Position numbers and translations under genes: made by a program. A DNA stretch of 64,000 nucleotides from Polydactylus sextarius (taxonomy: Eukaryota; Chordata; Actinopteri; Polynemidae), in contig CM028908.1 in NCBI GenBank assembly GCA_016801845.1, positions 19,603,047-19,667,046 on the forward strand. Direction: 5' to 3'. Shown in pieces: positions 36,747 through 49,379 of the stretch (within the stretch, counting starts at the first letter, position 1; every line of letters begins with the position of its first letter). A model generated the notes under the pieces. It did no database searches and was not told the DNA's origin. It worked only from the letters and a program-made list of their open reading frames with translations.

Positions 36747-39373
36747 TTTCTTCCAGTAAAGTACACACATGAATTCAGGAGTTTAATGCAGCATGCCAAT
36801 CTGCTGGTGTTTTTCAATTAAAGCCTGTGGACTTGGTATAGGCACTGGGGCTGTGTGGTTGACAGGACAGTAATTATTGTTGCGCCATTTGAGCTATCAC
36901 TCTCCCTTAATGGCAGACCTGTCACGCTCTCCGCTCTGATGATACATACATTTGTCTCCACACCTGTCTGCACCATGCAACTGCACCACTTACGCACAGT
37001 TTTACAACTATCACAATGAGGCTGAAATATAAGATACAGGTGTGAAAAGTCACTCTAGAAACATGGTTTGAGGTCGTCTGAGACCCACTGAGCTCCCGCT
37101 GATTTATCAACGTTGTGATAAATTCACGATGTGCGCACCAATTATCATTACACATCTGGAGACTATGGTTTTCCTTTAGTGACAGATGTGTCCCTCTCAT
37201 TTTACACAGATGTTCAACACTTCATCTAAAATGTGTAAAATGAACCAGCTTGACTGCTAATGCCTACATTCATCACAGTGATGTGAGGTACACAAGGTTG
37301 TATGACATATGATGACCATCTTATAATATTAACTCTTATTATAATGTTGGGCACTGAGTCATCTACTTTTCTATCTTATAAAAAAAAAATACTCTTTTTC
37401 TGATTTTATAGCACAAACATCTAGTCTGAGTCACAGCAACTTTGCTGGCTGAGAGTGAATTCCTGCTGGGCACAAAATCACTCAAAGGTTAAAAAGCTGT
37501 TGTAAGTCTTTAAGCGCTCATGGAGTTATTCAGACTTCACATGTTGGAGTTGTTAACTAAGCCAGTAACTGGAACAGAACAGAATAATACTTCCTACAAC
37601 ACACAACAGTGGCCCATTTGTTATGAATATGATGCAATTTTGGCATGAAGGGAGCGTGCAAACAGTATCAGTAGTAAAGAATGCTTTACAGTTGCAACAT
37701 TTTTTCCCACAGCAAAATAACTTCAGCTGAGTGTGATGAATTCAGTGTCAGATGTCCTCCCCTCGTTGTGACGTTTTTTCAAAACAAGGACTCTCTCCCT
37801 ACAAATGCAGGAGAGCATCTCCTCCTGAAGGGAGGACAATCAAAATGAATTGTCAAGATGCTTGTCCCAGCGGAATCAGAGGCACTTTAAAGCATCAAAC
37901 AGAAGTGATGGTACCATTGTTCATGTCAACAGCTCTAAACATGCTATAATGCAGCGCTTCTCTGACAATGGAGGGGAGGAAGTCGATGCACATGGGCTTA
38001 ATATTGATAAAAAAACAGATGGAGAGCAGGTAGAGAGGGGTGTGAGGAACAGGGTTGGGTAAAAATCTTTCTGTTGCCATATCAAGTTTCTCACCTTTAA
38101 ATTGACCAAAGTGCTTTCGGTTGACTGCCTCAATGATCTGCACTGTTTCCCATTTTCTCAGCTCCCCTTTGAACACTTAAATTTCCACAGGCGACTCCTC
38201 AAGTAATCAATCACGATCAGTCAAGTCATAAATAGCCATCTGACTTCACACAAAAGCACCAGGCTGCAGAGGCTCCATGTATAGCACAGTTTTTCTAATC
38301 TACGTTTACATTACTGCCGAAACATTAAATTCCTGTATCAAGTAGACCCTGAACTCATCACGTACCTGGTAAGACAGGCCAAGGCCTTGGGGATCAGTTG
38401 GGGAGGAAGCTTTCACTATCTACCTATACTTCATTTAGTACAGTGACCAGGGCATTAGAACCTGTCAGACTGAGTTTAACTTGGGCAGGTATCCATCCAC
38501 ACAGCACAGGATACTTCATTTCATCCATGAGTGAATGGGCAATGGAAGAAAAAACCTTATGAGCAGAGAGGGGAGAGTAGTACTGAGCTTGGAGGAGGGA
38601 GCTTGGTGCATGTTTTGTCTGCATATGAGTGTGTAGGTGTAGAGCAAGACAGTTTTTCCAGTCAAAAAGCCTTCGGGTTAAGGATGGAGGCTGAAATCAG
38701 CTCTTTGATTTGAATTCAGCAGTGGACCAAGGAGCTAAATGACTGTGTAAAATGCCTCAGGCTAGCCTGCAGACATTACTGTACTATATGTATGCATACT
38801 GCATGTGTAAAATCACTTCCTAACTCCTCATGGCTCTGATCCGTGATTATGTCTCACAATCCCTCTCCTCCTGAATCCTTCTAAGAGGAAAATGTAGGAT
38901 TATTCAACAACTTAAGGAAAAACAACTCAGTTCAAGGAATATAAACCCAACTTCTTGTAAGGGTGATCATTATGTGACCTCTAAAGTACTCAAGAGAAAC
39001 TACATAATCTGGACCATAATTTCCTACAATACCTAAAGCCCCATCTGTGATTGCAATATAAAATTTCTTGTGAAAAAAGCAGGACACAAACGAACAGAGG
39101 AAGACTAAAGGGCTAAAGGCAAATGCTTGGAGATGTAAGGTTGTATTTAACATAGGTATGATTAATTTATCACCGAACACAAAGTGAGATGATCCTGAAA
39201 TAGTTCAGTTGATTTGAGTGGACAAGGTTGTGTTATACACATAATGGATCTAGTCATAATAAAACTACCAGACCAAGATAAGAACTTAATATATTTCTGG
39301 TGCTGGTTAGAAAAATATCTCCTAGAATCAGTCCCTACAAATGACAAAGGACACATGATGAAAAATAATATAT
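36747..39373. other. Noncoding unique sequence
   Basis: AT-rich unique DNA with an A run near 37,381-37,389. No gene or named repeat recognised. Confidence 0.6.
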
Positions 39374-39460
39374 TAGGGCTGTCAATAGATTTAAAAAAAA
39401 TAACTAATTAAGTATTAACTATTAATTAGTTACAGTAATCTAGATTAAGATTAATCTGAG
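39374..39460 (+). mobile_element. Fragment of a widespread 'gggctgtcaat' repeat
   Basis: 'TAGGGCTGTCAATAGATTTA', followed by an AT-only stretch and 'CTAGATTAAGATTAATCT', resembles the start of a repeat family common in fish (typically GGGCTGTCAAtCGATTAAAA then ATTAATC-type palindromic units). The opposite terminus was not found, so the element's extent is unknown. Confidence 0.5.
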
Positions 39461-42169
39461 GAGGGAAGAGGGGTGGGCAGCAAATGAGAATGTCTTGTAG
39501 TGGCAAATGTTTTTTTAATCATAAAATTATGCATTTATAGTATGTTTCAATGGTTCCTACCTATAGCACTTTTATGTAAGATAATGATGAATAAAATAAT
39601 AACTTTCAGTGACGGTGTGATAATTCTTTGACTAATTAAAACACAAATTCACAGATATTAATATGGATACAATTAAATGTGTTAACAACATCCCTTGGGG
39701 AACTTCACAGGTTTACCTTGACAGTGCTTCAAATAATATTACCGAAATAGCGCCCACTCATTAGAAGTGTTATCAGTATCATCCACCTTTATTTTCACGT
39801 CAAGTTGCCACAGACCTGTATTTGACATTTATCTTTATCTATATACACAGTCACACAAGGATCTATGAACTCTCCAGATTGTGGTTTTCACTCCACACAC
39901 TGAACATTATCTTCAGTAAAGCTGAAATTACTAGTGTCGAGACAGTGATAGAGTAAGATGAGCTGCACGATTCCTCAGACACTCCTACATGTGTTTAGAG
40001 AGCATCATCTTATAAAAAATCAAATGAATAAAAACAACAGAGAAAGAACACTCATGTGTTTGGTTGTTTGTCAGTTTCTCTGATGCTGCAAAACCCATGA
40101 CAGTATTCTGCTTTTAAGATGTTCTCATAACTCTGGTTTCACAATTTACGGAGTGCGTTTGTCACCTTAAATTGTATTTGTGCAAAATTGTAAAAAAGAC
40201 TCTCCCTGCACATGATTTAAGCTTGTAGGTTCAACTGTGAACAGTCACAGAGATAAACTTTATAAGGAACCTGAATTGTATTTCACTATTTGTCCCGTAG
40301 CATTTGGTAACAGGCGAGTCAGTGATTTGTTGCTTTATTCTCTTGTCGACTCTTAACCCTGCTGCATTCAGTGAGAGCTGTTTTGCCTATGTGGAAAAAT
40401 GTATATTTTTATAGCCTGTGATTTATAATAGTATTATGGAATAAGAATTTGTATGAGATATTGTAAGCTGACCTTTATTCTTCTTGCTGAATTTTGCAGA
40501 CTTACTGTGAGTAGTGAGAACCTCCCTCAGGAGAGGAGAGGAGGTGGAGTGTTTATTGGTGCTCAGCAGTCTGTCTAAAATGTTTCAGTTTTACATCCCC
40601 ATCCAACAGCTGAGGCATAACTATTTCTTTGTTACAGTTGCTATGTTGAAATTCTTTATTAGCTCATTAAGATAAGGTTGTTTCTATAAATTGCTTGAAA
40701 AAATTGCCTCCAGTGGAGTTGTTTTGACAATGCTTTAAATATGCATTTGATGGGATTATGATGACATAATCCTTGCTTGGCTGCTTATCTTGCTATGGAA
40801 AATTGTATATGGATATGGATACCAAAAGCAGAGGTTGTATTTGTGCTTTATTGTTTATTACAAGAGACGACACAATGAGGATGGAGGCTAAAGAATGAGT
40901 TTGGCAAATAAAGTGCTGTCTTGGGAACCATATAATGTGTAGGAGAGACCTGCCAACATTATCTCTACAGCACACACATGTAGCTTCTTACAGTATCCCA
41001 CAAATTTAATGTCAACATTGCTAATGATATGCTTAGCCTCTGAAATAACATTAAGTTATTACTGCAGGTAGTAAGCCAGTTAGCCTGAGATGCTAATGTA
41101 TGCAGCTTATGGTAGAGCAGATGAATAATCTTGTGTACTGTGTCCAGATGCCCTGGTTTGTCTGCAATTGTTCAGGTTTCAGGCTGAGTGTCCTGAGTCC
41201 TCAAATGCCCTGGATTTCACATTCCATATGTTGAGAAATCCAAAGTTTAACGGGCCTAGTAATGGATGCAAAACTGGGACTGAACAATTTGTGTTCAGAG
41301 GAAGCTTTTTATTTATTGATCAAGCACTAGTTTCATTTTATGCGTTTGAAAGTTTTGCGCCTCTTTATTTCTGTAGCTGCGTTAGAGTTTGTATCATAAC
41401 TGAAGAATCAGAGGGGGATTTAACTGGGTCTCAATTGCTTCATAATTTATACTACAATATATTATACTACAATATCATAATATTGTAGGATCATTGACAA
41501 AACCAAACACTAAAAGCACAGTCTGTGGTCTCACCATTGTGGGACCCACATCCATTGTGGGGAGGCATGTGTTACTCCAAATTAATCTGTTTGATGGGTC
41601 TAATTCACTTTAAATGCACACTAAGGACCCTCTAGATTACACAGGTTATTGGTATCATTTGCAATAAACAGAAATTTTGTTACATTCAAAAAGTGCCATT
41701 AATATTTAAGAATGTGAATGTGTGGCTTCCCGAGAGGCCCAGCTTTATCAGCCTGTGCCATTGATACTCACTGATGAGGCTCTTACATTGATCCTGTCGT
41801 GACCTCTGTGAATATGTAGAAGGTGGTTTGGTGTTTCTGTGGTCATGATTCTCTTCATACAGTAAAGCTTTTTAGCCTCAATAAGCCACTAAATGATGCC
41901 TGCACACATTGTCACAGGGAGTGGATGTCTAAAAAATCTCAACACACCTTTGCTGTCCATCTTCACACTAATCAAAATGTTTTGGACTCAATAAGCCTTC
42001 AAGGTGAAGGGTCAGCTCATATGTGTCCGTGTCTTTGAAAGAATTTCTGTTTAGATTTGTTTCATCAGAGATAACCAATGTTTTTCATTTGCTGAAAGCA
42101 CTAGAAGGATAAGTGATGTCCTATGCATTTGATGTGACATTAATCAACTTCCAGGTGGGTCTTGTTAAA
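39461..42169. other. Noncoding unique sequence
   Basis: No gene recognised. Contains a short inverted repeat (41,467-41,488) within a TATACTACAATAT duplication, and a CCATTGTGGG direct repeat (41,534 and 41,552). Confidence 0.6.
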
Positions 42170-42960
42170 AGCAAAGCTACAGTACAGATCACAGCGTTTC
42201 ACCTGAACACGTACCTACTTCAGATGCTGCCGCTACTCCTGCCAGCACCGCGTGGCATCTCATTTATCATCAATCACTCCAAGTGAATGTCTCCTAGCTA
42301 CTCATCAGTCTCTTGGATCTCCCTTCAGAGATTCACTGAACTCGCCAAGGGTTTGAGGGCTCTTCTGCACGACCAGGCCACTCATGCCACAGCATCTCAG
42401 TTCGATTTAGGTCAGGACTTTCGCTTGACTAATCCGAACCACTTAATGTATTCTGTCTAAGCCTGTTTTAGTAGATTTGCTTGGCTAAGTATCATTGTCT
42501 AGTAGTTTGAACACATTCAGCACTGCTTTACTTTAAGTGTGTTCGGCATAGGTTTTGTTGAAGAGTCCTGATGTATTTCTAAAACTCATTCAATTGCAGA
42601 GAGAACAAAAAAACTCAGGGTCTGTAGAACTCAGAGTCTCAGAACTATATGCTTGACAGTTCCTATATAAGACATTCTGCAGGTGAGTGGGTTTTTCTTC
42701 CATATCTTTTTCATATTTTTGCCCATGACCTCGCAGTTTAATTGTGGACTTACTTTTCCTAAGGAGCAGTTTTTCCTCAAGTCACCAGGTTTGTCCTGGT
42801 GATCTAAGACAGACTCTTAGGCTGGATTTGTTTTACTGGAGTGAAAGTTCTCCCTGGCTACCGGCACATGAATGTCATCTCTCCTCAGTGCTCTGTTTAT
42901 TCTTGATGCATGCACAATGGCATCAGAGACAGCAATGAGGCTAAGGGATCTTATTCTTTT
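42170..42960 (-). mobile_element. Decayed Tc1-like transposon remnant, antisense
   Basis: The plus strand reads 'CCACAGCATCTCAGTTCGAT' ... 'AGGTCAGGACTTTCGCTTGA' and 'GTATCATTGTCTAGT'. In the complement this corresponds to the 'SPDLNPIEMLW' and 'DNDP' coding segments familiar from Tc1-family DDE transposases in fish. Further downstream 'GCTTGACAGT' and 'GAACTTTCACT-like' phrases fit the same antisense order. Stops and indels occur in every frame, so it is long dead. Boundaries are approximate and no terminal repeats were found. Confidence 0.55.
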
Positions 42961-44227
42961 CTACTTTTGATATTTTTGCTTTTGGCCTGTTGTAATATCT
43001 TATTCTGTTTAAACTTTATATGCCTTGATAGACTGTTACAGCCCCAAACTTTTTTATTGACTGCAAACTGATGCAGTTTCACATGAAATCTTGTTTTCCT
43101 CAATACTAAATAAGACAGACAGAACATGACAGGTTTCTCATCCGTATTCATGAGATTGTGACAGAAACTAGTCCCTAACAACATAATTACTTCACACAAT
43201 TACTTTTGCTATCCATTTATTCTACCTGATTACAATTACATTCAATTAAATTATTAGGAAATTCATTTATTGTGCACAAGTGCTAATTACAATTATCATT
43301 CATGCAAACTGTCAAAACTGATAGCCATACAAGTTTAATTAATTTTTAAAAAAATGAGCAAAATTAGTATGAATAAATAAAGTCAAATTGATTTGTCATT
43401 CATTTGTAAGGCAATTCATTCTTGTTGCAACATATCCTATTTGCTGAATACTGAGGAAACAAGATCTGATCAAAACAGCAATTGCAAGGAATTCAAAAAC
43501 ATATTGGATCAAATTATTTATCACAGAAAATTCAAAGATAGATTTTTAATGCTGTTGCTATGCTATTGCTATTATATGTCAATTTTGCAAAATTTCAGCA
43601 AATATATCACAAACTCCTACAAACACTGGGAGAAGTAGATATCACAACAGTTAAGTGTGACATTTTGATTCTTGTCAGGCTTAATCTGTTGATTTCCTAG
43701 ACCAATGTTGTCCCTCCTCCTCTTCATCCTCCTCCTGGTCAGCCCCAAACATCAACCTGACAGCCACTTAAACTACAACCCATTCTTCCTCCATTGCAGA
43801 GGCTACTGGCAGGTCACACCCAGGTGATAACTCTTAGTAGTCCGTCTGATTCGCTGTTCATTTTGTTCATTTCTGTTCATTTCTGCCTGTGTGCACTTCA
43901 CATTTACTGACCTTCCCAGTCCATCCCTTCCAGCCTCACAGTCTGGTTTACAAATGCAGTGAAGGGGAACTACCAGGTCTCACTAAGGTCAGCAAATGCT
44001 GCAGCACAAAATCTCCCAATAATTGCACTGCTTTCCTAATCACTGATCAGGGTTGAGAGAGTGTGTCCACAGAGTTCACAATCTCTACACAATGCAGAAA
44101 CTACACTGCAGGAAAATACGTTGTTTTTTCACTTCTAACATGGTTTGTTTTGTTAGATAGTTTTTATTTGCAGTTTTTTCTTGAGTTTTCAGTTTTAACT
44201 GAGCAGTAAAGCTCTTCAACTAAGGAT
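42961..44227. other. Noncoding AT-rich sequence
   Basis: Very AT-rich around 43,200-43,640. No gene recognised. Confidence 0.6.
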
Positions 44228-44262
44228 GATATTTCAACAACTATTGGATGGACTGCATTGTT
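44228..44262 (+). repeat. Fragment of a teleost repeat (first half)
   Basis: 'ATATTTCAACAACTATTGGA', then 'TGGACTGCATTG', matches the phrase that in fish genomes normally precedes the 'cagacattcatggtcccc' text seen at 3,740. Probably the same family, different fragment. Too short to classify. Confidence 0.45.
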
Positions 44263-45335
44263 CACATCATCAGGCTATACTGTGCTTTATGGTCTCTATA
44301 GTTACTGGGTACATTTGTTTATTACTGAAAAAGGAAGACAAGTCATTCGAATCTTTATTGTTGTTTTTTAGTCTCAACAAATTCCATTCAGTGGAAACAC
44401 AAGCAGCTCGTCACAGTTGCTGTTCACATGTGGATCTCTGTCATGCCACAGCAACAATGTGTTGATACATTTCTGACAATGTGTTGCCTTGAAGCTTGTT
44501 CATATACCCAACACAGGTACACTACTTAATGCACAACTCCATCTTTACTCTAGATAGCTAGTCTACTGGATTTAGGAACCAAGGTTACTATACCCTCATA
44601 GTTTTAAAGAAGATATTAAAAGATATTGATAGGAAGGTTCTATATTTGGCACTATAAAAGATCCTGGTAGTTGGTAGCCTCTTCCAGTTCCATTCTTAGT
44701 AGAAATTGGTCTTGTAGAAGGACACTGCCTCTCTGTCCTCCTGTTTTTCTATCTTTTGCACAAGTAGTCTAACAGTAGGATATGATTGTTAATGACAAAG
44801 ATACAGATAAATGGCTGCATGTAGGTGGAAACAGAACAAGAAGCAGAACAAACAGATGTAGTGAGGGAGAAACAACCAGGTCAGATGTGTGAGTACTAGT
44901 CTGCCTCTCAGCAGCCAGCCAGTCAACAGCATGCTAACGTGATCTGCATCTCAACCGGGCGCAGCACTGAGCACTTGTCCTCTGGCAGGCTGGAAGCCCT
45001 CTACCTCCTTCAGAACGGGCTGCCAGGAGAAAGAATGAGCCACTAAACCTTCAAGGGCAGATATAAGATCTAAATAGGAAATAATAAACATGTTTAAATT
45101 GGCAGCCTTGTCTCCTGCCTGGACAACCATTCAGTTTCAGGCTGACAGTGCACTAATTCAATGCTAGATCTCAATGGCTGATTGAGTTTAGATTGTTGCT
45201 GCTTGTGGGATTATGAAACATGACGGGCTTTTTATAAGGTGTAATTAACGCTCTGATTTTAATGGGGACATGACAGATATTAAATTGGCTTCAGATCTCA
45301 GTGTCAAGACTGACACAGCAGAGTTGGTGTGTGCA

Positions 45336-45337
<2 letters not shown>
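44263..45337. other. Noncoding unique sequence
   Basis: No recognisable gene or repeat family. Confidence 0.6.

Positions 45338-45385
<48 letters not shown>
45338..45385. repeat. (TG)n microsatellite
   Basis: 48 bp of uninterrupted TG. Confidence 0.99.
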
Positions 45386-45386
<1 letters not shown>

Positions 45387-45696
45387 TGCTTGGTTTTTGG
45401 TTGCATTTGTTGGCATGTTTTTATGACACATAGCTTTTAAGAAACTCATCAAGTGTCAGTTATTTTCAAAACAGCTGAAAAATTGGATGAATAATTTTTT
45501 TTTTCAAAAAAATACTGGAATTATTTTATTTTATTCAGGAAACTGCTTTGGGGAATTCCACATATACACACACACTTATGAGAATTCTGAAGTAAAATTT
45601 CCTACTTATAAAGTATATTTTACAAACACTGAAATAACATTCAAATTCCACGTTTTAATCCAGTTAGACATTTGTGTGAAATTCAATTAATTTGTG

Positions 45697-45875
45697 ACCA
45701 AAAAGTGACCTTGACCTTCTTCATTCTTGAGCGCGAGTGAACATTTGCACCAAAGTAAGAGAACTTATCTCCACATGTTCATGATAGCGGAATGTATGGA
45801 TGAACTGAAGGATGGAGGGAAAAACTGAAAACGTAATTCTTCTGGCTGTCACCGCCACAGAGGCATAAAAATCAA
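45697..45875 (+). repeat. Teleost interspersed repeat, copy 2
   Basis: 'GTGACCTTGACCTTCTTCAT', 'GAGTGAACATTTGCACCAAA', 'CATGTTCATGATAG', 'AAAACTGAAAACGTAATTCT', 'GGCTGTCACCGCCACAGAGG' and 'CATAAAAATC' follow the same order as the abundant fish repeat also present at 15,870. The two copies are clearly diverged from each other. Confidence 0.6.
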
Positions 45876-47369
45876 CAAGTGTGTTCATTTCAAATCTGTT
45901 CAAACTTTAAAACAGCCCTCCTCAGCCTTAATGATGTCTCTTGGTACCTAACTTTTGTATTCATGTTGAGCTGAACAGCTTGCAATAGGACCCAACCATA
46001 TGGCTCAAATGCAAAAGCAGCATCAACATTACAACATTTCCAGGGAAAATCAAAACCTGGGTGTGTTTTTGGCATTGAAGTGAGGAAAACAGATCCTAAT
46101 GAGCATTGAATATAAAATAAAATACTACATACACACTAACATTACAACCCAAATACAATCTACAGTATACTGTGACTTTAGGCTGAAAACCAACCTCCTA
46201 TGATGATAATGATGACTCTATCTTTGTAGTATTGAATCCTGGCATTGTCGTATTGCACTGCTGCATCATCTGATCTGTCTATCTTTTCTCTTCTTCAATG
46301 TGAATCCCGCTGTTCCTCTCCATTGTAATTCTACAGCAACACCTGAAACAGCACTTATGTGCAATCTTCCGAGACACATACCCCTCTTGTCCCATCTCTG
46401 TGAGCACCAGCTGTAGATATCGCTCTGTCTCCCTGTGCTATAAATGCTGGCAAATGGAGTGTACAATAGTCAGTAAAAACCAACAATTAGTAAACCCATC
46501 TCCCAGAGGGACCGGCTGTCAGAGATATTCATGGCCATGGAGCAGATCTTTCTTAGCACTTTGACAGTGCAGATAGTGGTGAATGAGCATACTAATGAAC
46601 AATATGTGTAATTGTGTCTGTTGTTGTCAAATATATCACACAGAACCTGTCAAGCTTGGTCAGGTTTGAGACCTTAGGAAGAATTTCTCTGACTGCAGTT
46701 TGTCTTGTCTTTTTGTGCCGTCCATCTTCTAACATGACATGAGGTGACACTATTTCTTGGCTATTTGACAGATGACACAGTCTCAGTTTGGCAGCGGATA
46801 CAAAAGTGTGGAGATGCTTTTTGCCTTTCTCTCACATTCACCTGTCTGCCGTTGCAACAAAAACATAAAATATGAGACACCAGTTTCCAGAGGTTAAACT
46901 GGACTTGTGATATCCTTCAAGGGCCAAATAACTCCAGCAGACAACTCTGTTTAACTCTGTCAATGCAGCAAAAACAACATTTTAAATGTCTTATCTCTCA
47001 AAGATAAATATAGAAATAGTCATTTGTGAGGGTCACCTGTCACCACAGTGTGTTGTGATGGTTTGGAAACAGGAGAACTAAAGATAGGTAGATATTTTTT
47101 AATTGTGGCTAGCGTGCTGACCTGTCCTTATCCCAAAGGCACTTTGATTTCAGGGTTATCATCAACAATTTATAGAACGCAGTCGAGTAGCCATACTGAC
47201 TGTACTGTGTCAAGAGAAACTCATCCATATCCTTGTGATGAACCCGCAGATAAATCATATCAACCTTAACATTGACCCACTGGAAACTGAGGAGAGCACC
47301 ATCTTACTGGCCAATCCCACTCAACCCTCACACTCCTCCTCACACCCTTGTGAAGAGCTCCATCCATTT
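45876..47369. other. Noncoding unique sequence
   Basis: No gene recognised. A minus-strand frame at 45,890-46,075 has no splice support. Confidence 0.55.
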
Positions 47370-47700
47370 CCTCCCCGGAGGGTTCATGGCCACGGGGCTG
47401 TGGCTTGTCAAAAACAATTACATACCTTGGTCTCTAGGAGGGCCTCCTCTTAATTTGAACTGATAAGCATCTCCTTGCATATTAGGAGTGAGGCCCAGCG
47501 GTCAACCTGCTCCCCACAGATAATGAACTGGGCTGGCAAACAGCATTTGTCAGGGACAGCCACTTACCTGGTTCATACACGACATGCGGAGCAATGCTAA
47601 TAATAGCCACTCAGCCAGACGAGCAGTTAGCAGGCCGCGAACCCCAACCCTGCGGCTGGCCAATCGATAGTCATTTACTCTCACTCTCCTTTCAATTCAG
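47370..47700 (-). promoter_or_regulatory. CNE-like block with CCAAT box and perfect splice donor
   Basis: GC-richer unique block. It holds an octamer variant ATGCTAAT (47,594-47,601) and CCAAT (47,660-47,664, reading ATTGG on the minus strand). On the minus strand an ACCAG|GTAAGT donor (intron side 47,562-47,567) is preceded by a CTTTTTCTCAG acceptor, delimiting 47,568-47,700 (133 nt). All three frames of that segment contain stops, so if transcribed it would be a noncoding or UTR exon. Alternatively it is only an enhancer. Confidence 0.25.
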
Positions 47701-48369
47701 CTGAGAAAAAGATGTATTACTGAACCCCCTTTTCTGGTGCTTTAAGGCTGGACAGTAAAAAACCACTTTTTATTCTCCCCTGCTTGATCAACTGTTGAAC
47801 ACCAGCCACTTCTCACAAGTACAAATGTTGATCTGAAACGTACATGCTTGCTAATCATTCCATGGCATGTTGTAGAAATTCAGTACAAGTTCACAGAAGC
47901 ATGATGAGGGTGAAATTGCATTAAAAGGCTTCAGGAAAATATGATAATAAAACATTGAATTTCTCTTCATCTGTTGGTAGTTTATTTGTACGGCATGAGC
48001 AGCCTACGGCTTGTAATATCCTGGTAAAGTAACTATCGTCCATCTGTAATACAGTTGATGTGCTTTCACCTCTTTGCTCCATGCCTGACTATAAGGCAGA
48101 GTGTTATTACATAGAAAAATATGAGTAATTTTGATGGTTGGACAGATAGAAGGACAGCTGTGAAGTGAAGAAAGAGACTGAGAACAAGAACGACAGACAT
48201 TAAGGAGAAAGAGCGGCTTACTAACTATTAGACAGAGCTCAAGCCAGAGGGATGAAGGCAGGAGCGCAATGAACAACAAGAAACTGAAGAAATAAACACA
48301 TAAGTCTGGTAGAAAAGACAGTGTGATTAATTCCTGTTCATCATCTCCACTCATGCAGCACACGAGTGA
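47701..48369. other. Noncoding unique sequence
   Basis: No recognisable gene. A 119-codon minus-strand frame here shows no domain. Confidence 0.6.
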
Positions 48370-48650
48370 TGATGGTATTCATTTGGCGGGCAAGTCAGCT
48401 GCAGTGCGACGCCGTTTCCTTATAGCTGTGGGTTGGCATTAGCCCAGCACACTTATATCATTAAATCACTCATTAGCGGCGAAATAAATGACATAATTCG
48501 ATTTACAGAGCCAGTATCACTCCCCCAGCAAACAGGTGAGTTGCACAAATACAATTACATGCCAACAATGACTTCAGGGTGGTGGAAATTATCAAGGGGA
48601 CCTGCTGGCTCTGTTCGCGCGTAAATGCACATTGACATTTACATGAAGAT
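48370..48650 (+). promoter_or_regulatory. CNE-like block containing a candidate 110-nt exon
   Basis: Repeat-free block dense in ATTA/TAAT cores ('TATCATTAAATCACTCATTA', 'GACATAATTCG'). Within it, 48,426-48,535 is bounded by a moderate acceptor (CGTTTCCTTATAG) and a perfect donor (AACAG|GTGAGT). It stays open in one frame (CGLALAQHTYIIKSLISG..., then EINDIIRFTEPVSLPQQT). Enhancer is the more likely reading given the homeodomain-like motif density. Exon status is unproven, and I recognise no protein. Confidence 0.28.
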
Positions 48651-49379
48651 CCAGAGCAGTGCATCTCATACATGTTTGTATTCAAATACTCTCCCTCTCT
48701 TATTTGAACATGAGGCTTCAACTGTGAACAAGAATACAACTGTCTACACTGAACTGTATTATTCTCTACAGACCTCATTCCACATCCATATGCTGCTGGG
48801 CCAACCAAAGTTAAAATATTTATGAAAGGTTTGATATCTGCAAAGGTTACAAAGGCCAGCTGGTTGTCAGCAAAGTTGTGTTGACAAAATGAAAAAGCGG
48901 GACAAGCTGGTCGCATATGTCTGTGCATCTGTGCGACTCCCTGACAGTCCCATTTTTAATATTAAATGTACTAAATTTTGCTGCTGTGCCTCAGAAGAAG
49001 CCATTTGCCCGAGACGCTTAGATCAAAGCAGACGGCGCTGATGTCATGAGCGGTTAGAACCGCTTTACAACAGACAGCCCATGAACCATCACCTCCTTTA
49101 AAAACACAAAGAAAGAGAGAGAGACAAAGATGTGGAAGAGAGACGGATACAGAAGCTGATTTTTGGGTTTGCACCCTACGACGTGCCTTAAATGGAATCT
49201 CTTTTGTTATTCTGTTTGTCTATACCTAAATGCATGCCTATCTAAATATGTCACTGAGAATGAATAATGTGCATACACAATACTGCCTTTGTGCAGTGTA
49301 ATATTACTCCAGCAAAGTATAATAGTCAGGAGAGAATACTCATTCAAACTAAGTGATTCAGGAATCCAGTGTAATGCGA

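Noticed and set aside
42600..42682. Acceptor CAATTGCAG and donor CTGCAG|GTGAGT flanking 83 nt
   Set aside because: All three frames contain stops and it lies within the dead Tc1-like remnant.
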